Below are positions 1 to 7,129 of a stretch of 8,787 bases of DNA, in pieces. Numbering within the stretch: position 1 is the stretch's first letter; every line of letters starts with the position of its first letter. A program made the position numbers and the translations under genes. Below the pieces are notes generated by a model. The model saw nothing but the letters and a program-made list of their open reading frames with translations, searched no databases and had not been told where the DNA came from. This DNA is from Thermoplasmatales archaeon JdFR-43 (GTDB taxonomy: Archaea; Thermoplasmatota; E2; UBA202; JdFR-43): the NCBI GenBank assembly GCA_002011355.1, contig MTNE01000028.1, forward strand, positions 1-8,787. The letters run 5' to 3'.

Positions 1-389
1 GGTTTAAAGAGGGAGGAGACGGACATGAAGCGGTGGTAGATGACGTTTGTGTCAGGACAGAAGTACACTCTCTTCTTCAGGCTGCGGTAGTGGTTGAGCA
101 TTTTAATGAACTCTTCTGAGTTCTCGTAGGAAATTACCCCGCTCACAAGCAGACACTCCGCAAAGTCGCTGTAGGAAGGCATCTCATCTGCCAGATGGTC
201 GAAGTAGCTCTGCTGGCTTTGAAAGTCAACTTCCCCCTGCTTTATGCTGAGCCTGTAGTGCTCGCCTTCAGGCTTCGCTTCGAATAGCTGGAAGCGAGAA
301 TACAATGGATACATAACGCTGACCTCATCCACTAGATTGAGCAGAATTTGCAGCTCGGCAGCGCTGACAACCTCTTCGCCGAAACTCAT
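1..389 (-). CDS. Putative PIN-domain ribonuclease, effector partner of CARF-like gene (partial, 3' end off left edge)
   Basis: This frame is open from the ATG at 387-389 to the left edge, giving 129 residues with no stop. Residues 1-100 form an unrecognised mixed helix/strand domain. At 109-120 a strand-like segment (YFCPDTNVIYHR) has the form of PIN motif I, in which the Asp of the DTN core (D113) would be a metal ligand. The other PIN acidic residues would lie outside the window. PIN domains are Mg/Mn-dependent RNases, common as toxins and as effectors tied to CARF sensors. The start is chosen because a GGAGGGTGAT ribosome site sits just upstream and the preceding CARF-like gene ends only 1 nt before it, so the two are almost certainly co-transcribed and translationally coupled. 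PIN identity is inferred from one motif plus context. The N-terminal half may be a regulatory or partner-binding domain. Confidence 0.6.
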   Translation of the reverse strand, partial: MSFGEEVVSAAELQILLNLVDEVSVMYPLYSRFQLFEAKPEGEHYRLSIKQGEVDFQSQQSYFDHLADEMPSYSDFAECLLVSGVISYENSEEFIKMLNHYRSLKKRVYFCPDTNVIYHRFMSVSSLFK

Positions 390-390
390 C

Positions 391-879
391 TTAATCACCC
401 TCCGTCCTCTCTGCTTGGGTAATGAAATCCCTGAGCTTCTGATTTGAAAGAGGTATCATCATGTAAGGCTTGTTTTCAAGCCTTTTTACTGCCAGATAGA
501 AAACGTGGTCCATCCTGTGCTTAACAGCAGGTATCAGGGCTGCAGCAACAAGTGCCTTTCTGCCTGGAGTTACGTCGATGGCTATGCTGCAACCCTCTTC
601 TCTCAGCTTCTTTATCAGGTCGCTTATCGTTTTACCAGCTTCGATGAAGTCTGCTTCTGGAACAACATGAGTGTGTATTTCGGGAGAGATGCCGAATTCA
701 TCGCTCAGGATTTTCATACCTTCAGCTGCCTTTTCAAGTTCATGGTAAAAGAGGTCCTCTGCGAAGATGTAGATGACATCCGGGAAATACTCCTTTTCCA
801 TCAGGACAGCATAGTACGTGTTTATGAGAGCCTAGGTGGAGCGGCCGAGGATTGTGATGTAAGCTTTCCTTTCGGGCAT
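391..879 (-). pseudogene. CARF-like small sensor protein, interrupted by in-frame TAG
   Basis: A 162-codon frame starts at ATG 877-879 and ends at TAA 391-393. Codon 16 is TAG (832-834), so conventional calling would begin at the ATG at 799-801 and lose the first beta strand. The lost part reads as a real domain start: hydrophobic strand AYITILGRST, the stop, then ALINTYYAVL. Around residues 102-112, DVTPGRKALVA resembles the D-x-T-x-G-x-K signature that follows a strand in CARF domains, which bind cyclic oligoadenylate made by type III CRISPR complexes. Two strand/glycine-rich loop units in ~160 residues fit one Rossmann-like CARF domain with no fused effector. The effector is probably the PIN gene 1 nt downstream. 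TGG to TAG is a single transition, and Trp would suit the position. CARF membership is inferred from motif and fold pattern, and another Rossmann-like family is possible. Confidence 0.6.
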
Positions 880-908
880 AGTATCATCAAAGTTGATTTG
901 TTTTGTAA

Positions 909-916
909 TACTTAAA
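909..916 (-). promoter_or_regulatory. TATA-like element (TTTAAGTA) for the CARF-PIN pair
   Basis: In the 45-nt gap between the nuclease stop and the CARF-like ATG, the minus strand reads TTTAAGTA preceded by an A-rich stretch that could serve as BRE. The centre is about 33 nt upstream of the ATG. Archaeal initiation is usually about 25 nt past the TATA centre, so the leader would be only a few nucleotides long. That fits the absence of a clear Shine-Dalgarno before this ATG (leaderless start). It suggests the CARF-PIN pair is transcribed separately from the McrBC genes. Inferred from pattern only. Confidence 0.35.
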
Positions 917-924
917 GTTTTTGT

Positions 925-2598
925 TCAATTGTTTAAAAGGTTGAAACTTATGTATCCAATACCGGTTAATTTAACCCCATATTCATCAAGCAAATCCATT
1001 AGTGTAAAATTCTCAACATTTTCTTTACTGCTTTTCCAGAATATACTATTGATCCCGGGATAAATAGCCACTGCGAACTTGCAGCCAAGAGCGTCCTTGT
1101 AGGTGTGCATTTTGTAGATATCCTCAAGTTTTGCCCACGTTTCGTAGTTTGCAGTCCTCTCAAAATCAGCCCCATATTCGTCAAATTCTTCAATGTCTTC
1201 TGAATTTAGGCCAACGATGTCGAGCTTGAATTTGGCATCGAATACTCCGATTAATTCCACTTCACTATTCAAAGAATCAGGATTCCCATTGAAAAGAGAG
1301 AAATCAGGTCTGAGCGATACCGTGTAGCTCCATCTTTTAGGTGTGAGTTTCCTGTTGTAATACAATCTCCATCCGTTTTCAAATTCAGCATATACATTTC
1401 CTTTATCGGAGAGTTCTCCTGTGAGATTAACGTAGATTTTCGACCTTTTTAGACTCAGTATTTCTCCAAGTTTCTCTACAAGCCTGAAAAATACCCAGTA
1501 TTCATAGAGTGTAGCTATATCCTTGTTGTCGATTGCCCTCTGCAATTCACTGAAAAACGGGATGTAAGCTGTAAATTCTCTATAAAGTTGCAGCAAATCT
1601 CTGTATCCGTCTCCTTTAAGCAGTATCCGTGAGCTGTAAGGGAAAAGAGTCATTTCTCCGACCTCATCCCATAGCGGATTGGTGGCGATGAATTCAAGCT
1701 CGTTTAAAAATTCAATGAACTCCGCTTCCCCATCTCTGTTGTTATTTAGCATGCTGGTATCCAGAACACGCTGTGACCACTCAATCAGAAGGTTGAGGAA
1801 GTATTTAACGAAGCGGTTTTCAGGCGTGTCTTCCGTTTCATACCTTCTGTAACCTAAAACTTTGGTTGGAGTGTGTCCTTTCAAATATTTTGCTATCAGA
1901 ACTCTGTCTCTCGCTTTTACGAGATACTCAGGATGGTGCAGTATTGAAACAAGCATATCAAGATTTACTTCATCAACATCGTGGAGGTCAAGCAACCCCT
2001 CTTCCAAAACAAGCTTTCTTTTTATTCTGTTCATTACGGTCTCAAACGCCTCAGGTATGCGATCTCTGTTATATTTGAAGTAGTGATAAGCGAAAAGTTC
2101 GTTTACAGGCTCATCTCCCTCCTCAACCGTAAATACGGTGGGCGATTCGATGGAGAAGTTTAGAGCCAGAGACATCCTTGAGATATCTCCGGTAAGCTTC
2201 TCTGCAAATTTGTTGAAGGTGTCAATCAGCACTGGAACGTATTCCTCAGTTACATTCAGAATACCTTTCATCATGGCCAGCTTCTCTGAAAGCACTGTAA
2301 CGGGAAATTCCATTCTTGAACCATCCTGGAAGTCTATGATCAGCCTTGATTTTCCGATGTAGTTCTTGAAAATGAATTCGAAAACATTATCAGCAGGTGG
2401 GTATTTTTCTATTTCGCTTTTAGGCAGTCCGGGGATGACTACATTTTCTGCATTGTCTGCATCTAACCAATAGTTTTTCCATTCAAACAGGATCAGTTCC
2501 CTACCCTCAAGACTGTAAGCCCAGCAACCATTTTCTCTGCTACCAATCCTGAATGGGAATTCTGACTCTTCTGCGTTGCATATAGCCCTAACTCTCAA
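925..2598 (-). CDS. McrC-like DUF2357 / PD-(D/E)XK restriction nuclease
   Basis: A 557-residue intact protein. The N-terminal half (about 1-250) looks like DUF2357, the domain that takes the McrC N-terminal role of contacting the McrB ring and stimulating its GTPase. The second half matches the associated PD-(D/E)XK nuclease fold (PF04411-type): TPENRFVKYF at 258-267, LYEYWVFFRLVE at 364-375, RPDFSLF at 430-436 (Asp432), FDAKFK at 453-458 (D454-x-K456) and DIYKMHTYKDA at 493-503. D432, D454 and K456 are the expected catalytic set and all are present, so the enzyme should be active. Start is TTG at 2596-2598 with AGAGGTGG 6 nt upstream. The gene follows the McrB-like gene by 20 nt, so it is the last gene of the operon. 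It would cut DNA (or, as proposed for some relatives, RNA) after GTP-driven translocation or remodelling. Assignment is from motifs and neighbour; no close homologue was searched. Confidence 0.85.
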   Translation of the reverse strand: MRVRAICNAEESEFPFRIGSRENGCWAYSLEGRELILFEWKNYWLDADNAENVVIPGLPKSEIEKYPPADNVFEFIFKNYIGKSRLIIDFQDGSRMEFPVTVLSEKLAMMKGILNVTEEYVPVLIDTFNKFAEKLTGDISRMSLALNFSIESPTVFTVEEGDEPVNELFAYHYFKYNRDRIPEAFETVMNRIKRKLVLEEGLLDLHDVDEVNLDMLVSILHHPEYLVKARDRVLIAKYLKGHTPTKVLGYRRYETEDTPENRFVKYFLNLLIEWSQRVLDTSMLNNNRDGEAEFIEFLNELEFIATNPLWDEVGEMTLFPYSSRILLKGDGYRDLLQLYREFTAYIPFFSELQRAIDNKDIATLYEYWVFFRLVEKLGEILSLKRSKIYVNLTGELSDKGNVYAEFENGWRLYYNRKLTPKRWSYTVSLRPDFSLFNGNPDSLNSEVELIGVFDAKFKLDIVGLNSEDIEEFDEYGADFERTANYETWAKLEDIYKMHTYKDALGCKFAVAIYPGINSIFWKSSKENVENFTLMDLLDEYGVKLTGIGYISFNLLNN

Positions 2599-2604
2599 TC
2601 GGAG

Positions 2605-2612
2605 CCACCTCT
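2605..2612 (-). promoter_or_regulatory. Ribosome binding site fixing the TTG start of the McrC-like gene
   Basis: Minus-strand AGAGGTGG lies 6 nt before the TTG at 2596-2598 and inside the 20-nt gap after the McrB-like stop. It matches the archaeal anti-SD consensus well and supports a TTG start, which would otherwise look weak. Confidence 0.6.
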
Positions 2613-2618
2613 GAAAGA

Positions 2619-4292
2619 TTAGCTGAAGCTTGCAAAACCAATTTCGTAGAGCTGTCTGAGCATGCGGAGAACTTTCCTAGCGGTGTGCTTGAATTTATAG
2701 TTGCCTTCTAAGTTCCTCAATTCATTCAAGATTGTATCCAATCTGGATTGTTGTTCCTCGAATCTTATTTCTTCACCTGAAATATTTCCAGTCTTTGCAA
2801 GCTTGAATATCAGCAGGAGGGGTTTTTCAAGCTTTTTTCTGTTTCCATGGAACTTCGGAAGGACTTTCATCAGCAGAGCAAGATCTAAGATTTCGTCTTC
2901 ATTCTGGAAGTTAACTATACCGTTTTCCCAGCTCTCTTTTGCACTTCTGAAGAACAAGGCAATTTCATCAACAACCCTGTAGCCGAAGTGCAGGTCATAA
3001 GGTTCGAGAGCTCTGTTAAGGTTCTTGAGGATTTCCCAATAGCGCGTGTTTCTGAGTTCTCTTACGGCATCGTTGAGCTCCGCTTTGGAAAATCCGAGGA
3101 ATCTCCCACTTCTCGTGAAGTCATCGAGTACTTTTTTCTTGAGATCGTCTAAATCGCTCCTAAAAACTTTACTTTCCGTAACATAATTTTCGAGGTCGAC
3201 ATCGTGGAACTCTATCGTAAACGCTCTGTCGAGGACTTTCGGGCTGAATGCATATGTCGTCTCATCCATGTTTACGGTTCCTATCACGTAGAGATTTGGT
3301 GGAAGTCGAATTTCCTTTGGTATGTCTATGCCGTCTACATCGTGGAGTTTAATTGACTCGACCGTGTACCCACTCTCATCTCTACCACTTTCGAGGACGC
3401 TGAGGAAGTCCGCAAAGTAGTACTCGACGTGGGCGAGGTTCATTTCGTCGAGTATTACGAAGTATGGCATAGCGTTCTCTCTGTTCTTTTCGTAGCATTC
3501 TATGGCTTTCAAAATTAAATCGAGTAATGGCGTTTTGTAGTACTTTCCGTCCAGAGGGTTGTAGTACCCGATTAACGGTTTCGAGTCGCGCCAGTCTGGG
3601 CGAACAGGGCAGAATATTTTGTTCTCCTGAAAAACCCACTTAAGAGTCTCTTGATCTTTCATTCTTACTTCAACATACCCGCTTTGGGGAATCGACAATG
3701 GCTCTCCGTCCAACCTCTCGAACTTAGAAAGCTCGAACTCCTCGGGATAAACTTTCACTAACTCGAAAACCGATACACTACCATGCTTCTTTTCAAGCCG
3801 TTCGAGCTCTATTGAGAAGAAACCCTTGTTCTCCTCATTGTAAACTTTGTTTATCCACTTAAATCCTTCTTGAAGCTTGTCCCACAGCTCTTGGTCAGCC
3901 TGAACTTGGTCCTTCGTGTAAACATTCTTTACAACGAAGCCCGCTTTAACTTTCTTGTTGTACGTTGTCCACAGTATGAAAGGACCTCCAACTCGACCGG
4001 CTTTACCAGCAGGACCCCAGAGCAGGGTGGCGTACCCTTTATTCTTGATCGTTTTAGAAATTTCTTCAATAGCAGTCCTTATTTCCTCGTCTGTATCCTC
4101 GCTCCCCCACGCAGCCATCAACTGCGGATACACTTTTTGTAAGAGTCTTGACAAATTTTGGGCTATCTTAGTTTTACCTGTTCCGCTCAGTCCTGAAAGA
4201 ATAACGAAGCCCTTTGTTTTGAGAGCTGTATAGAACTGACTAACGAGACTCTCTGGAAAGAAGTAACCAATCGACTTAAAGTACTTGTCCAA
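2619..4292 (-). CDS. mcrB: McrB-like AAA+ GTPase with large insert after Walker A
   Basis: Motor subunit of an McrBC-type restriction system. Counted from TTG 4290-4292 (557 aa), Walker A GLSGTGKT is at 34-41, Walker B FVILDEMN at 278-285, and the McrB signature GTVNMDETTYAFSPKVLDRA at 338-357, where N-M-D-E stands for the MNxxD element giving GTP preference. A conserved VRPDWRDSKPLIGYYNP segment precedes Walker B at about 230-246. About 170 residues separate the Walker A helix from that segment, far more than in a minimal McrB. The insert holds a strand-rich, Gly/Trp-containing part (about 89-125) and a charged helical part. Start choice: the frame is open back to a TTG at 4356-4358, but that lies 83 nt inside the upstream gene with no SD. 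TTG 4290-4292 sits 12 nt after GGGGAGGAG and leaves 17 nt overlap. No N-terminal DNA-recognition domain is fused; that role probably falls to the upstream gene, with which this frame may once have been (or still be) continuous. Confidence 0.88.
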   Translation of the reverse strand: MDKYFKSIGYFFPESLVSQFYTALKTKGFVILSGLSGTGKTKIAQNLSRLLQKVYPQLMAAWGSEDTDEEIRTAIEEISKTIKNKGYATLLWGPAGKAGRVGGPFILWTTYNKKVKAGFVVKNVYTKDQVQADQELWDKLQEGFKWINKVYNEENKGFFSIELERLEKKHGSVSVFELVKVYPEEFELSKFERLDGEPLSIPQSGYVEVRMKDQETLKWVFQENKIFCPVRPDWRDSKPLIGYYNPLDGKYYKTPLLDLILKAIECYEKNRENAMPYFVILDEMNLAHVEYYFADFLSVLESGRDESGYTVESIKLHDVDGIDIPKEIRLPPNLYVIGTVNMDETTYAFSPKVLDRAFTIEFHDVDLENYVTESKVFRSDLDDLKKKVLDDFTRSGRFLGFSKAELNDAVRELRNTRYWEILKNLNRALEPYDLHFGYRVVDEIALFFRSAKESWENGIVNFQNEDEILDLALLMKVLPKFHGNRKKLEKPLLLIFKLAKTGNISGEEIRFEEQQSRLDTILNELRNLEGNYKFKHTARKVLRMLRQLYEIGFASFS

Positions 4293-6282
4293 ACTCTCTA
4301 AAGTCTCCTCCCCATTTTTTTTCGTTCTCACCAAAGTATTTCTCGATTGCCAACTCAATTTTATTCATGATTTCCATCACCTCTTTTTTTCTCTCATCTG
4401 GGAGGTTTTCGCGTTTGAGCAAGTCTTCGTGCCTCTGCTTTGCCATCAAAAAGAGGTGCCGTATGTTCTCTCTCTTTCTGTTGTCGATGTATGTGAATGT
4501 CATCGATCCTATTCCCGAAACACCAATATTTTCTGGAGTAACTTCCACGTAACATTCTGGATCAAAAACCGCTGACAGGTCTTTCTGTCCTCTGAAGGCA
4601 GTCCTGTAGTCCTCTGCATTCTCACTCAACACACTATTGAGATCATTCGAGTACTTCTCTTTAATTTCTCCGCGTTTCAACTTCTCTTTAAGTTCTTTCT
4701 TTATGTTTTCCGGAAGCAAGTCTGCGAATTTTTTACCTGTACTGAATCCCTCTTGATTGTAATCGCTTTTCCCGTAAAATCCGATGAAATACCACTTATT
4801 GTCATTTATGTTTCTCGAAATAAAGACAATTAATCCACTTTGGAATCTAGTTACTCTTCTACCTCCAGCAATATTGCCAAAGTAAAATATGTCGTTGAAA
4901 TCTTCGTAAAAATTCCACCATTCGTGAGCGATCCCAGTGTTTTTTACATAGTCAAAGCCGTAATCATTTCTTTTTTGATAACCTTCCTCGTCGAACCCCC
5001 TCCATCTGTTATGAGACCACGCTATAACACCCATGATTCCGATTGAATCAGTACTATTGCTAGTTACATATTTGCTCAAGTAAAACGCTACTTCAAACAT
5101 ATTATTAATTCCAACTTCATTAGCAGCTTCTTTCAGTTTTTTGAGCATTTTGAGGAACTTACTAATATTATCTGGATACCAGCCACAAAGGTCCGACAGA
5201 TCTTCAATCTCTTCACAAAGTCTTTGGGGGAAGGTTCCTGATTGTTTTTCAAAACCCCACAACGGCATGAAAAGATCCCATCTTATTATCGCCATCCAAG
5301 TGGAAAGTGTGGTTAGGCGAACTCCACCAACTTTTATTTTTTCCAGATATACAGAAACGTCTTTAAAGTCCAATTCATCTCTTTCTCCTTTCAGATATTT
5401 TACCAAATCACGGAAATTATTATCATTAACCAAATTTAAAATCACCTGTTTATCCGCACCAGAACCTCCCATGTATCTTAAAATAAAATTCGTATCTTTT
5501 GGAACACTGTTCCGCAGCTCAATAATTTTTATAACGTCGTCTTCTTCAAACTTAGAATCATTGTCAATTTTCTCGCTAATTATTTCTTTGATTTTACCGA
5601 CAACATCTATGAAATCTTTTTTCACTTTGAACCATTCCTGTAGATATTCTCCCCTGAGCTCATATAATGCTTCAACAAGTGTGATTCCAGTTTTCCTGTA
5701 TTTGCTCAGGTAGAATGCGACCTCTATCATGTTGCTGATCCCTACTTCTTTAGCCACTTCCTTGATGTTTCTTAAAACCTCAAAATACTGGTCTAAAGAT
5801 CGAATGTAATCAACTTCTAAAATAGGTGCAGTATATGGGTTAATTACACCTCTTTTATCCTTAGGGCTCCCCCAAAGAGGAACAAACCAGTTGGGATGAA
5901 TAATAGACGCCCAAGTTGTGAGAGATGTTGTTTGAAGCCCTTTAATTTTACCTTCATATTTCTTAAGTATGTCTGCTGCATCGCTCTCGTGAGTCGAATT
6001 TCGAATTTCAATAAGAAACTCTCTAAGCTTTATCCTATCTTTTTCATCTAACGCTTTTTCTCCTTTCACTCCAAAAATAAACCAAAAACATTTGTCTATA
6101 TCTCTGTATTCATCAAGTAATCCTTTGTCCTCATAATATATTGTTTGAGACAAATCTCCATCGATTATCTGATTAACTAGCCTCAGATAAACATCTCGAA
6201 TTTTTTCCCAGTTCGCTTCCCAGTATTGGCCAAAATTCTCTTTACCCTCTTTTAGTAACAACTTCAACTTTTCCCTATTCAT
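4276..6282 (-). CDS. Probable DNA-specificity subunit of McrBC system, with tandem duplicated domain
   Basis: A 668-residue protein, first gene of the McrBC operon, not a family I can name. Residues about 60-195 and 265-405 are two copies of the same domain. Both contain an LTT...W.II....F.PLWG block (119-138 and 323-343), followed by a helical block ending in near-identical (G)I.NM.EVAFYLSKY (181-195 and 391-405). Residues about 413-510 form a separate Trp/Tyr-rich domain (AWSHNRWRG, GIAHEWWNFY, then two hydrophobic strands LIVFISR and YFIGFYGK) that resembles in pattern the PUA/EVE/YTH-like readers of modified bases used by McrB proteins; that is inference. Residues 540-668 are mostly charged helices leading toward the McrB frame. 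GGAGGG 5 nt before the ATG supports the start. The gene is visibly more A/T-rich, with more AAA/ATT/GAA codons, than the nuclease and TPR genes to the right, which suggests later acquisition. It likely selects the target and hands it to the GTPase. Confidence 0.7.
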   Translation of the reverse strand: MNREKLKLLLKEGKENFGQYWEANWEKIRDVYLRLVNQIIDGDLSQTIYYEDKGLLDEYRDIDKCFWFIFGVKGEKALDEKDRIKLREFLIEIRNSTHESDAADILKKYEGKIKGLQTTSLTTWASIIHPNWFVPLWGSPKDKRGVINPYTAPILEVDYIRSLDQYFEVLRNIKEVAKEVGISNMIEVAFYLSKYRKTGITLVEALYELRGEYLQEWFKVKKDFIDVVGKIKEIISEKIDNDSKFEEDDVIKIIELRNSVPKDTNFILRYMGGSGADKQVILNLVNDNNFRDLVKYLKGERDELDFKDVSVYLEKIKVGGVRLTTLSTWMAIIRWDLFMPLWGFEKQSGTFPQRLCEEIEDLSDLCGWYPDNISKFLKMLKKLKEAANEVGINNMFEVAFYLSKYVTSNSTDSIGIMGVIAWSHNRWRGFDEEGYQKRNDYGFDYVKNTGIAHEWWNFYEDFNDIFYFGNIAGGRRVTRFQSGLIVFISRNINDNKWYFIGFYGKSDYNQEGFSTGKKFADLLPENIKKELKEKLKRGEIKEKYSNDLNSVLSENAEDYRTAFRGQKDLSAVFDPECYVEVTPENIGVSGIGSMTFTYIDNRKRENIRHLFLMAKQRHEDLLKRENLPDERKKEVMEIMNKIELAIEKYFGENEKKWGGDFREFGQVL
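4305..4313 (-). promoter_or_regulatory. Internal ribosome binding site for the McrB-like gene
   Basis: Minus-strand GGGGAGGAG lies inside the 3' end of the upstream specificity gene, 12 nt before the proposed TTG start at 4290-4292. It is the only strong SD near the junction. The spacing is longer than usual, which leaves the exact start uncertain. It would allow an AAA-only McrB to be made separately from any fused product. Confidence 0.45.
4315..4322 (-). other. A8 homopolymer at specificity/McrB frame junction
   Basis: A run of eight A (minus strand) encodes E-K-K at the end of the specificity gene. The McrB frame, which is +1 relative to it, is already open here. One A fewer would join the two frames into a single protein of about 1220 aa. 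A8 runs are known sites of polymerase slippage and of sequencing indels, so this tract is either an error, a phase-variable switch or a slippage site. Confidence 0.55.
5068..6105 (-). repeat. Two diverged tandem copies of a ~140-residue coding module
   Basis: Copy 1 covers about 5698-6105 and copy 2 about 5068-5490, separated by a charged helical linker. Protein identity is highest at the PLWG block and at the EVAFYLSKY end; the DNA has diverged well, so the duplication is old. Copy ends are approximate because they come from reading, not from an alignment program. Confidence 0.75.
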
Positions 6283-6287
6283 TTAAA

Positions 6288-6293
6288 CCCTCC
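6288..6293 (-). promoter_or_regulatory. Ribosome binding site of the specificity gene
   Basis: Minus-strand GGAGGG, 5 nt before ATG 6280-6282. It lies inside the rescued 3' end of the TPR gene, whose TAG stop (6275-6277) overlaps this start by 8 nt, so re-initiation by the same ribosomes is likely. Confidence 0.6.
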
Positions 6294-6317
6294 AAAATTT
6301 TCATTTTCAAATTCCAC

Positions 6318-6331
6318 TTTAAATCTTTAAA
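6318..6331 (-). promoter_or_regulatory. Possible TATA-like element before the McrBC operon
   Basis: Minus-strand TTTAAAGATTTAAAG contains two TTTAAA cores centred roughly 38-46 nt upstream of the specificity-gene ATG, a distance that would leave a short leader holding the GGAGGG site. It overlaps coding sequence of the rescued TPR frame and the area is A/T-rich anyway, so it may be chance. Confidence 0.25.
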
Positions 6332-6360
6332 TTCATTTTTATCCATTTCGCCTTTATCAA

Positions 6361-6378
6361 GCAGCTTTTCAAAGCTGC
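6361..6378. repeat. Short perfect palindrome GCAGCTTT-TC-AAAGCTGC
   Basis: Two 8-nt arms separated by 2 nt, perfectly complementary. It lies about 80 nt upstream of the McrBC operon start and about 30 nt upstream of the possible TATA element, inside the rescued TPR tail. It could be an operator for a dimeric regulator. A 2-nt loop is too tight for a stable RNA hairpin without opening the inner pairs. Confidence 0.4.
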
Positions 6379-7129
6379 AGTAAATCTGCTCCCGAGTTAC
6401 AGTCTCCAGAGCTTCACCAGAAGATACAATAACATCCGCACACCCGCTCCTGAAAGCGTTACCAGCGCTCTTGCATAAAACTCGGCAGCCTTTTCAGAAT
6501 CATTCAGATCTTGGTAGCACAGCGCCATGTTGAAGTACGGTACTGCTCCTCCACATGGCAGCACATGCCCGTGCTTGACCGCCTCTCCAAGATACTTCAG
6601 CGCATCCTCTGGCCTGAAAGTTTCGTAGTAAAACGTTCCGAGATTTGCCAGGGCCATTGCGTAGTCGGGCTCGAACTCCCTGTTCTGCTCGTAAAGCTCC
6701 TTCAGAATTCTGCAGGCATCCTCGAACATGATTTCTGCTTTTCTGTACTCGCCCATCTGCGCATACAGTATCCCGAGCCTGTTCATCGTGTTTGCGAGCA
6801 GAAATGCTTTTTCTGTGCCGTACAAGTTTGCTCTCAAATTGAATGCCTCAAGCAGAAACTTTTCTGCCCCATCGTACTTCAAATCCAGATAGAATTCGCC
6901 AATACCCGAGCAGACTGCGGTGAGAAGATGTCCGTTTTCAGTATTGTCTTGGTATTTTCTCCTTACCTCCTTATATATCTCAAGCAGAATTTCCTCCACT
7001 TTAGCATTGGAAAAACCCAGTTAATGCATGTAATTTCTGAAAGTATCTATTCTGTATTCTACTTTTTCTAGAAATCCTCCCGTTATCTCAGGTTTAACTT
7101 TTATGTTGGAAGGGATTCCGAAGAGTACT

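Noticed and set aside
832..834. Pyrrolysine or other amber recoding
   Set aside because: Nearby breaks include TAA and frameshifts, another gene frame appears to end with TAG, and no pyl genes or insertion element are visible; Trp to stop is simpler.
505..915. 136-aa plus-strand ORF across the CARF-like gene
   Set aside because: It lies opposite the CARF-like frame, has no ribosome site and its protein is rich in Cys/Phe/Ser typical of an antisense shadow.
5141..5713. 190-aa plus-strand ORF inside the specificity gene
   Set aside because: Antisense shadow of a 668-aa gene with clear internal duplication; its Ser/Ile/Leu-rich low-complexity sequence has no motif.
6511..7071. 186-aa plus-strand ORF opposite the TPR gene
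   Set aside because: The minus strand carries readable TPR repeats, and this frame gives a Cys/Val-rich protein without domains.
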